DNA of 64,000 bases from Pomphorhynchus laevis (Eukaryota; Acanthocephala; Palaeacanthocephala; Echinorhynchida; Pomphorhynchidae): positions 186,001 to 250,000 of the forward strand of contig WNNJ02003812.1 in the NCBI GenBank assembly GCA_012934845.2. The letters are read 5' to 3'. Below the pieces are notes generated by a model, which did not search any database, was not told the origin of the DNA, and worked only from the letters and a program-made list of their open reading frames with translations. Below, piece after piece: positions 44,609-56,600 of this stretch. Both the position numbers and the translations under genes were made by a program. Every line of letters begins with the position of its first letter. Position 1 is the stretch's first letter.

Positions 44609-47600
44609 GTACGTATTATCAAATATTTCAATTTAAATGCTGTGATTTACGAATATCGCCGTTTGCTTTCAAAATGCTAAATTGGATATTCTTTTTGTAA
44701 GGTTTTTTTTATTCAGCGTATAGACTAAAATAAGCTTTTTAAACCTTAAGAATTTTTTTATATTTTTTGAACCTAAAAATGATTCAATACAATGAAATAA
44801 ATCACAATTACTGTATTGTCTTTAAAAAAAGAGATAAATTTATTTTGAGTGGCAAATGCATGACAACGGCGTGCTTACAAGCTCACTAAGAATGAAAATA
44901 TGTTCAAACTTTTTAAATAGTTGATACTGATCCATTATTGATAAATAATTATTGGAGCTGGATCAAAGGAAAGAAGAAATTATTTTTGATATTTCGCTAA
45001 CTTCTGTTAACGTCTTCAGAAAATTATCTAAGGTAGTGCATCGAAATTTCAAGTACCCAATTTTGCATTTAATTTGTTGAAAGATGCTAACAGTAGTTAG
45101 CGAAGTATCAAAAATAATTTCTTCTTTCCTTTGATACAGATCTAACAATTATTTAATGTTCAAACTGATAAAAAAAATAACCCTGCAGACGAGTTTTGAA
45201 TAGTATGAACAAGGAAGTCGAGCGAATGTACGAAGGAAAGGAACGTAATACGTCGAATAATTTGGAGTATAGAAAAGAAAATAATGAGATGATCTTGAGA
45301 ATAAAGAATATTTTGTATTTTTATAATTTCGGATATTTTACATAGTTTTAAAATGAATTTTGATTGAAACAGCATGTATGATTGTATTGATTTCCATTTT
45401 CATACTAAATATAAAATTGTTAGTAAATGTCTGTAGTCATCTGACACGTCGAAAAGAAGTACTTTTAAAATGTACCATTTGGTACTTTTAAAATGTTTTA
45501 AAAGTACGAAATTGTAATTAAATTAAAATTAGCCCATATTTTAATCAATTTTAATATTTTAGTGGACAGCAAATGCTAGGACCATACGATATTCATCACA
45601 TGTTTCCATTGTTATATATACCTAGCACATTCTCCCATGCCATTATTCCCGACGATGTATATAAGATAGACATTAGCAGTGTTATATCATCAGGCTGTCA
45701 GTTTTACGTTGTTGACAGAAAGAAAGACGAAACCGGAGTTTTCTCGAAAAAGCTTGCTGAGCGTATAGATCAACCTGCCCCGACAATTTCCGGAATATCA
45801 TTTCGTCATAGTGTTAAGGTAGTATATTTAAACTTCAAGTATCTAATTTTGCAAGATATTTACTTTAATTAAATTAAATTGTGATATCTAAATAAAAGAT
45901 AAAAAATATTGAAAGATATCTAAAATATTAAGTTTAAATTCGCATGAAAATAAGATACCGTCCACACGTATCCAATAGTCGATTTGTATTATATACCTGT
46001 ATTCTTAGGCAGTATCTATTTAATGTATTAAACATGGGATATGATTATTTGCTGATAATTTAAATTGTATGATTTAAATTATCCGATGCTGTTCAAGTAT
46101 TCACGCTAAATTAGTTACATGCCCTAATGGATGTGCAGCATATACATTCTTTTTTAAATAATCGTGAGAATGGGATTATTAGTATCCTAATTATTAGATA
46201 GGGATTGTTAGTATCTATGAAAAGCATAAAGTAAAAATGTCACACTTTGGTTTTAATTCATTTCTGTGATAAACATGATATGAAAACTTACATTTTCATA
46301 TCAACAAACATAAACATTTACTTTTAAATTAAAATTACTTTTAAATTAATTTAAAAGTAAAAAAATTATTGTTAATCGTTAAATCAAATGTACTATTTAT
46401 AAATCAAACATGTGAACTTACATTTTCATATCAACAAACATAAACATTTACTTTTAAATTAAAATTACTTTTAAATTAATTTAAAAGTAAAAAAATTATT
46501 GTTAATCGTTAAATCAAATGTACTATTTATAAATCAAACATGTGAACTTACATTTTTATTTGATTATATCTTACATTTAATCAAATGCATTCGCTCATTA
46601 TTTGGTCATTTTATTCATGATAAAAATAACCAATTTTAATAACATAATTTTTAAATTAATTCAAAAATTTAAAAGTAAAATGTAAAATATTATTTGATTT
46701 AAATAAACAATTTATTTGCTTAGCAATTCCATTTGATTATGTGTTTAATATTTTAATTTTAATGCCCTACAGTAGAAAACATTTTAAACACCCTATTTTG
46801 GATGTTTAATAACAAATCAAATAGACTTGAAAATTTTTTGGAATCATCTTAAATAAAAAACAGTCCGCATTTACTTTGGTTTTTAACTTCGTATAATGTG
46901 TTAATAAGTGAACAAATGTCAACTATATTACTTCTGCAAACTCTTTCTTTATTAACGTTTGAAGTTGAAAGAAAACTTATTATTTTGTTCTAAAAATTTT
47001 TGGTTTAAGTCAAAATATATCATGTAAATTGCAAATACCCTTCAATATTTTAATATATAGTGATATTATTAAATGTGATATTAATAATTACATTATTTTA
47101 TTATATTTTACCGTGTTTTATTTTGTGATATATAATATTTTATTATAATATAATTTTATAATATTAATTATACATTAATTATATAATTGCATATTAACTA
47201 ACAATTGCTTTTAATAATGCAAAACAATTAATATATTGAATATAAAATATTATATTCAATAATATTTTCTTCGTTTTGATAAATTCTCAATATCTAATAT
47301 CTAATTTTATATCAAATATTATTAGTATTATATAATTATATTGCTCTCTAAACTATCTTCAATGGTCTTGGAAGTTAGCTCAACCGGTCTACATGTGCTA
47401 TGTAGATTTGGAGAAGGTGTTCAAGCGAGTTCCGCGAGATAAATTTTGGGAGGTACATAAGTAGAATAGAGTACCACACTGTCTTCGGGTAGCTGTGGCT
47501 TCTTTGTATGAACAAAGTATGAGTTGTGTTCGTGTTCTAGGTAGGAAGTCTGAATCATTTCCAGTAGCCGTTGGGCTTTGTCATTTGTCTCCAATTTTGT

Positions 47601-50600
47601 TCCTTGTTTACATGTACCAAATTACGAGATGGGCTGCTCTGACAAATGTCGGTCTTCAGTTTGGTTTCATCAAGATATCATCTCTACTTTTTGCAGATAA
47701 CGTTGTCTTGTTGGCTTCTTGTCATGAGGACTTACAATGCCTACTAGATCGATTTACGATGGAATGCCAAGCGGTAGGGATGTTTGTTAGTACCTCCAAG
47801 ACTGTCTCTATGCGTTCATCCCGGATTTAGGTGTCATTGTCAACCCGGATTGTGGAAGAGGTTCTTCCTGATGTAGAGGATTTCAAGTATCTTGGGGTAT
47901 TGTTCTCGAAGGACGGCAGGAACATAAGGGAGATTGAGTAGCGAATCTGTGCAGCTAACGCATCAATGTGTTCTTTGTACAGGTCTGTCGTTGTTAAGCC
48001 CGAGTTGAGTCTTCGGGCGAATCATTCTGTTATCGCGCAATCTTCGTTTCTATCTTAAACTATGGTCATGAGCTTTGGGTAATGACTGAAAGGATAATAT
48101 CTCGGGTACAGGCGACCGAAATAAGGTTCCTTCACGGTGTGGCTCGTCTTAGCCTTAGAGATGAGGTTAGGAATTCGGTAATTCAGGATGGACTTGTAGT
48201 AAAGTCGCTGCTTTCCCACATCGAAGAAAGTCAGCTGAGGTGGCAAGGATACGTTCTGAGGATGTCCAGAGTTTGCTTTCCTCGGAGGGTTTATCAGGTC
48301 AGCCTCTGGAAAGAGACATCGAATTAGACCTCGATACCGGTTAAGAGATTAAATCTTGATACTGGCCAAAGGACAGCTTAAGTTATCTGAATGGAACTTC
48401 GGTATGTTGCCCAGGATCGCGATGTTTGGAGTAGTTTGGTTCGTGCACTGCCTCAACGACCGACACTGGACCAAAAAAATTGTGTTACTATTATTCTTTT
48501 ATTGTCAATAAATTGTTGTTAATTATGTACTTATTGATTTTAAGTTTATTAATCTTATAAGTACCACTTTAATTGAACAGGTAGTTCTTTTATCAACACC
48601 AACTGCCGCAAATCTATTCAAAAAATGTACAGATTTCTCAGAAGCCGGGTCATCCAGTATGGATCGAGGCAGTGCATTTGCACACCAGAACAAAATGCTC
48701 AGCTTCCTACACGGCATGAAAACTGGTAAATCTGAGGCACTTGGAATTGGAGGTCAATGGCACCCAGAGCTAGATGGATCAGATCCAGATAAAGATCCCA
48801 TGGTTCTGATCAGAACTGCAATTCGTTGTACTAGAGAGCTTGTAGGTCTGGATCTTTCTAAGTGTTCACAATGGTAAGTTTTAAATATTTTTTAAAATTT
48901 TAATTTCTGCACTTACGCAAAAACAAAAATGTATTCTTTTAAAAATTTAATTAATTGGCCTCCTTAAATCATCAGATGTAACCGGATTTTCAGGTATAAA
49001 ATTCTTGAAATGAGGTATTTACGTCCCGAGAAGTCATCACGTTATTCAGAAGGATCGTACAATGAACGAATAGAGTCAACAACAGTTCTAATGCCGGATG
49101 TATGGTCTTTGATGCCGTCCGAATCCGAATGGAAAGACACATCCGAAATGCTAACTACATTACTAGCCGAATACGAGCAAGACAAATTCAGCAACATCCA
49201 GCAGATGGACAAGCAGTCATCGAGATCTCTTGGTGAAAGTGGATTCGATGATAATCAGGAGTCAAGTCCGACAAATGAACACACATCTCGCAGCGACACA
49301 GCGGTGATGGATAAGAACGAATCTGCTGACAATGTTGAGGATGAAGCTGCAGTTGGCACTAAGGAAAATGTCACTTCAGACTCGCCTGCCAACAATTTGA
49401 TGAACGACACAAACTATGAGGTGAACTTTCTATATACCATAAAAGATGAACTTTTTCTATAAAATCGAATTCATGTAGTTTAAGAATAAGAAACATGCTG
49501 CTATAATTAGCTTCTTCACGATTAAGAGAAGAAATTATGTCCAACATATTTTATGTCGGCTTGCTCGTTAAACTGCTCGTAATAGTTTGTTACGATGATT
49601 TTAAGTTAAATATTGCTAGCAACACTTTAAAGCGTTGCAAGCAAGTCGACATAATGGGCTTTTTAAAAAAGTAATATTCAATTTTGACACATTGTTACCT
49701 TTTTGTATTAATTTTAACGTTTTTGTTTCCGCGGTTTAGGACAACGGTGAAATTATCGTCACAGTAGACGAAGTTATAGGAGATTGCACTCATGAAATGA
49801 AGAACGAATTAGAAGCTTCTGATAGCGTGGTAATTATTTTTAGTTGATTTTTATAATTTAAGTCATAAATTTGTTAGCTTAGTGATTAATTAAAATTGTA
49901 TTATTAGTCGATTTTGATTTAACTTTGATTTTTTAACTGAATGTAAATAATCTGCTTGTGCTACACGGTGTAAAGTTTTAAGTATTCGTATGAACTATAG
50001 ACAATAATAAACTTTAAATATCAGCAAAATTTAATAAATTAATAATTACAATTTATTTTATTTTTTTCAAAATTAATTATTAAATTTAAATTTGTAATAA
50101 AACTTTTAAGTGACTAATTGCATTTTTAAATAATTAAAATGTTATTTAATTAGTTTATTTATGCAACTATATTTTAACAATTATGTGACTCGAAACGTTT
50201 AAATATTTGACGTGATTAATTGAAATATTAACATAAAGTTTTGCAATTAAATTTTCTAAATAATTACATTTCTTGAATTTGTTTATTAATTATTTGATAT
50301 TTTTTGATAAAAAAGAAAAAAATCTGTGAAATTTGTATTATAAATTTTGTGTATAATCGATTTTGATTCTATTTGTTATATATACAGTAAAATTAATTAA
50401 AAAAAATATAATCGAAGTACAACTTAATTTAAAAGTTGGCCTTAAGACTTGATTATCAATCGACATGGTCATCATTGAAAAGAATTTGTAAATAAATGCC
50501 AACAACAAATCAATCAAAAATTTATCCAGAAATGTTAATAAAAGATTTATTAATAGATTTAATAAATCTATTTATAGATTAACATAATATTTAGTTTATT

Positions 50601-53600
50601 CTATATTTACTAATAATCATTTTTGTGAATTTCAATATAAATATAATTTATGAAAATTTATATAACATTTTGTATTTTATATAAAATTAGTGATATTTGT
50701 GAAAATTTGTGTAACATGTTGTGACAAGTATTGAATTGTGTGAAAATTTGTATAAAATTTAATACCAATTAGCAATTTATAAACACATATATTTAAATAT
50801 TGTTGTATAATATTTAGCTACCGTTTTGTTTTACTTAAAGATATTCGATAATATATCTTTGTTATCTGAATTGTCTGAATTTGTGTAACTAGATTATAAG
50901 TAATATTTTATTTGTAAGATATAAGTTAAAGACTATGATTAGTAATTATAATTATGCAATTACAAAAATTTGTATCTTAAAAATTTTTGTAATTGAAAAT
51001 TACTTTCTAGTAATTCGAAATACGAATTACTATCTTGATATTGATTTTAAATAGTTGATAATGATCCATTATTAATAAATAATTATTGGAGCTGGATCAA
51101 AGAAAGAAGGAAAAAATTTTATTTGATATTTCTTTAACCTCTGTTAGCATCTTCAGCAAATTACTAATTTTCTGAAGATGCTAGCAGAGTTTAGCGGCAA
51201 ATAACAAAAGTTATTAGCCGCTAATGACTATTTGAACTGTTCACATAAAAGAAAAAAAATCAATGACTAAAAAAATAAATTGAAGCGTCCACACCATTAT
51301 AAATTTATTCGTAAATATAAATTTGTTACATAACATAATATCACTCTTTTTTTGCTATTCAAAAAAGAGTTTTTTGTTTTGTTTTACAAAACAACCAAAT
51401 ATCTGATGTTTAAATGCTTATCAGATTATCAAACGTAACGTTCAAAGTTACGAAGTAAATATTTGATTTATTATTTTGCAAGTACATGAGTGAAATAATT
51501 TTTGAAATTTTATTTTTTATATATTTTTTTGTGAAATATATTTTTTTCTACAATTTGAATTAACAATTTGTTATAAACTCTTTTAAGGATCAAGTCATTA
51601 AGTCTGCTGCAGAATCAGAAATAAAGGATGTAAAAGTTGAATTGGATTTACCACCAACTCCACACGTACTAATTAACCCGTCTCGTATCGCAAAGGAAAA
51701 CTCATTCGACTGTAAATTAAATTATCTAGTGACTATGCTTGATTACAATCATTCTCAGACCAAAGAGCATAACTTTGAGGTTAGGTCGTGTCTTCATTTT
51801 TAAAATATTTTTTTTAATGTGACCTTGTGTCTAATAAGTAGGTACTTTTTCTGCCAAGATTAATTAGACAATAATTCCTCAGTTTTGTTTCTCAGATATG
51901 CTCTTTGCTTTTGCAATCGAAAAATAGGTTCTCAGTTCGGTTTATGAAAAAATGACAAAATTTATGAAATATTTGTCATTAAATCACTCGTGCTGTTAAT
52001 CCAGTGCATCACCGAGTAACATATAGCACCTTATCTAGAAGTTTGAAGATGAGCTCGTCTATAAGAGAAATACATTTATAGATTCCTTGCAAAAGAGATA
52101 CGATAAGATGCTTTAACAAATTAAACGTAGTAGATTTAATAACTCAGTAGTAGATTTAATAAGTATATTTAATATATAGAAGGATAAATTCTAAGATTTT
52201 ACTCAACATTAATTTCTCCGATTAAAATTAAAATTTAAACTTTCGCACAATGCCACAATTAAAATTTATTGTTTGAAGTTCGAGATACTGTCAATGTATA
52301 TCAAATGATTCGCGATAGCGTAGAGAACGGTGAACATTGTCCATTATGGCTGAAAACACATTGGCTTGAGCAATTAAGAAAAGCCAACGATCCGTTTGCC
52401 CTTCTCAACTTGCTATATATAGCAAGTTTGAGTATTTTTAAGAATAAGCATTTTTGAGCAATTCTCGTAAAAATTAAAAATTGACTTGCTTTCGAATAAT
52501 TGCAAATTATTTTGAAATTTAAAATAGTATGTTATGTAGCTCCTCAATAATAAGTTAGTACCGTGTCTCCTGTTAGACTTCTAACACATACTTTATTGTT
52601 TATAACAGTTGTATATAAATCTTATATATAGTTTTTATATGTAAAAAACTATTACTTCATATGTAACTAATATATATTTGTCTTTTAATGCTAAGATTTT
52701 GATAAAACTCCAAATTTCATTGAATTATCTCAACATCTTTGTTGAGTTCCTATGTGAATAACTAAGTGCTTTTTCTTTAACATTTTGCATATTTAATGTG
52801 TCTTTTATATTATGGATTTATAATTAAAAGTCAAAGTTGAACATCAATTGGCTTGGTTCAATTTTTACTGTATTTGTTTAAATTAACGCAATAGATTTTA
52901 TGTAATTTGCGGTTTATTCATCTAACCTTTAAAATCGAACTGTTTAAGTCGACAATTGACGATAAATAGCATATTTTGAATTATATTTAAACATTACATG
53001 ATGTAGTGATGTGCCTTCGAGGAAGTTCATCATCAGTTGTATTGGGTTAAGTGAGGAAAGGATCTGATACGCCATTAACACAATAGCGTATTCCATTAAT
53101 CATATTCATTCTAAAGTTTATTTTATATTTTTATGTATTTATAAAACACTTGGTTGTCATGAAATGCCTTTTAATATTATACAGTATGAAGATCATTTTG
53201 TTAACTGATTTTGTACATTAAATTCAATTTTATTAAATACATTAATTAAATAAAATTTAATTTTATTTCGTTAAATGTGTATTCATGCCGTTAATAATTT
53301 ATTTTACCAATACCAGATTTTGTCAATGAAAATATTTTTTTGTTCACCCGAAATCATATTGCAACAATCAGCTGTGAAAAATCACTAATTCCAATCATTG
53401 AAATTCATGTTTAGTTATCACTATTCTCCGAAGTGTTTAATCACTGTTTGGCTCGTTCTCATGCTCTGTTAATAACGTCATCTCTAGCTCAGATGAACAC
53501 AAATGTTTTGGTCACATTGTGTGAGGACGGTAGCAAAATCAAATACCACGAAAAGTCCGAAAAGTCTAACAGCGCACAATCAACGACGCCAGCAATTGTA

Positions 53601-56600
53601 TGTACTGCTGCGCCCACTGATGATACTAGTATCGATGATGGTGTGCCTTGTCCGAAGAAAATCAAGCTATCTGAAGAAGATGCTGATGGCAAGTCAAAGA
53701 AGAACACTGAAGACACTGCCAAGAACACTATTAAGCATGGCAGCAGTGTATCAGTGGTAGATTCTCATTTAATAGCTGTTTGTTTTCTCAATCTTCTATT
53801 ATTTTTACGCTAGGAAGACAGCGAACCGAAACTTCAAAGACATCCTAATAAACGTATGCACTGTTAATAAATTTTCTCATTTCCAGACATTAGTAATTTT
53901 CGTCAAATTCCGGATCAGTTTATCAATTGAAAACAAACTACTTTGGATTTTGTTGCCTGGACTGACTAAGAGAATAACGTTTGGAGATTTGTTAAAGCTG
54001 TCACAGCACGAATTTTCGTAAAAATGACGCCTATATTACCAAAGCATAAAGCGACAGAGCAGGGTTATTTGACTAAATATATTAGGTTGCGTCGTACCTA
54101 CATTATAGAGCTATATCAACTAGATTATCGAATAGCTATAGAATAGCTAGATAATATTTTTAAATAAATGTAAATTAATTTAAATATATATTAAATATAA
54201 ATATTTATTTAAATATTTAGATTTTAAATTTATTTATATATTAATATAAATGTTATATTCATTTATATTCAATATTTATATTTCAATCTAATGAATTGCA
54301 CAAATTTGTTTAAATTTTATCTGGTTGTGAATGAAGTAGACAATGAAGAAAAAACTAAAATTGAACAAAAATAATATTTTGTTTTGATAATTAAATAATT
54401 TTTTTTTGTGAACGTGATAAAGAGAAATTTGTATTTTATAAATTTTCCTTTGTATCGCTATTAATTTATGAATTTAAATACGAATTCTGTTTTTAATGTT
54501 AGCTTGTAAATAATCGGCTAAATTACATTTTTGTACTACCAGAGACGAAGTTGTTAGTCAAAGTGGAATCAAAATTTCAACTTTATTTCTCCAATTAGCA
54601 ATAAATGCCATAAATACACAAACTAACATCATTGTTTAACTGAATTTTTTACAAATTGGACTTTTGTGTTGGAATTTCATTTCAAATCCGAATTGAAAAG
54701 AAAATTAAGTTTTGATGCGTATCAACTCATTTATATCCTTTAATGTAAAGTAATTAAACACACCTACAGGATAAATTATCCGTAATACATCAAATATATG
54801 TTGTATATCATAAGCATTAATAAAAGCTTATATTATAAGCTTTTCATAAGCTTATATGTTGTGGTTGAAAATTAAGTTTTGAAACTTAATGTTAAAGTGT
54901 TCAAAACTTATAATTTTAAAAAGTTCTTTTAAAATGTTTGCGTTTGTTAAGTGTACCATCTATTTAGCAATTAATTCTCCCAGCAATAAATTTGGTTACA
55001 GCAAGGAGGCTAGTGGATATCGTACCGTTAGACCTGAGCTACTTTTGGCATTTTCGTATTTTGACCATAAAAATTCTCGCATTTTGACCAGGAAGGATCT
55101 AGCCGCCATAATCGAGTCGACTAATCTATGCTTGACACGAGCAGAGGTAATTAAAGCTTATGATGTTTTTACAAAGCTTTTCATTCTAACTAAAGTTTAA
55201 ACGCAGTTGTTCGATGTACTAATATCTTACACTTTAAGTTCACTCTACTCCAAGATACGTTATGTTCATGTTCTGCATTATGCACAATAAATGCGTGCAT
55301 GACTCTATTTTGCAGAGATTAAATTAAGTTTGATTTTCTCAGGTTAAGGTTCATTGCTTTTAATTTTGTAGTCATTGCAGATTTGAATGAATATGTTAAG
55401 TGAAACTACTAATTAAGTGAAACTATCAAAGCAGCAGACGAGTGGAATGATCGTCAGCTTACTGAAAAGTTACTGAAACGTGAAATGTTTGAAACGTGAA
55501 ATGAGAAGGTCTATTAAAGATGACATGTATCGTAATGTTTTTGGCTTATATTATAATCTTGGAAAATGGAGATTAGTGTCATGAATGCCAATAGAAATAA
55601 AATTTGCACTTTTTTTAATGAACGTTTCTAAAAAAATTAAATTTCATTCGCCAGTTATGGCCTTCCAATCGAACAGTTCAAAAATCTACCAACGATTTAC
55701 TTGGTAAACCGTGTAAATTAGTTTTACATAGTTAGCTCTGAACATTTTTGTAGCATTGTTTCAGGAACATTCGTTCAAAGAAGAATAGTGAAGGCACTGC
55801 CAAGGACACTATTAGCATGTCAGCAGTGTATCAGTGGGAGATTCTAATTTAATAGCTGTTTTTTCGCAATCTTCTATTGCGCATTAGTTTATAATAAGCG
55901 TTTTAACAGGACGAGAAAAATCATTAGTTCTCATTGACTACAAAATGACAGTTTCTTTTCGTATTAATTTTAAGTCTGTACCTCCCGTTATTATTACAGC
56001 AATCACAAAGTATGCTATAGGCACTAGCAAATAAAAGTTTAAATGGGCCAAGTGGCCTTTTGGCAATTCGTTCTACTAATGTTTTTTTATTTAAAATTTA
56101 GATATCAAAAATGGTGGACTGTGCATGTGGTCCTGGACTTACAAATTTTTATTATCGAAATATGACGGATGGTATATCACCTGATAATATTCCAATCTGG
56201 CCATTGAAAGGCGATAATGACTTTACGTCATTGTCTAATGGTAAGCTAAACAGTTTTAACATTTAAATGCAATGTTTACCTTCTTTTAAAATAATAGGGC
56301 GTTTTATAGAAACAATTGATAGCAGCAAACCCATATTAGACGAGGAAAGCGGAGCAGTGACATATAGAGGACGTACTATTTACATCGATAGCGTTTTGCA
56401 ATCAATTGACTCGGATAAACGACTTATTACCGATTTAAAAGTCAAAATTGAAGTACTTGAATCTGAAATAGGTATTATTTGCTTTATATGTCTGTCAACT
56501 GCTAAAATTTAATAATTAACAATTTTGATATTATTCCCACATGTGCTAAGATAAATAATTTTTATTCGTCAAGTTGTGTCTCATTAAAGTTTGCAAGTTA

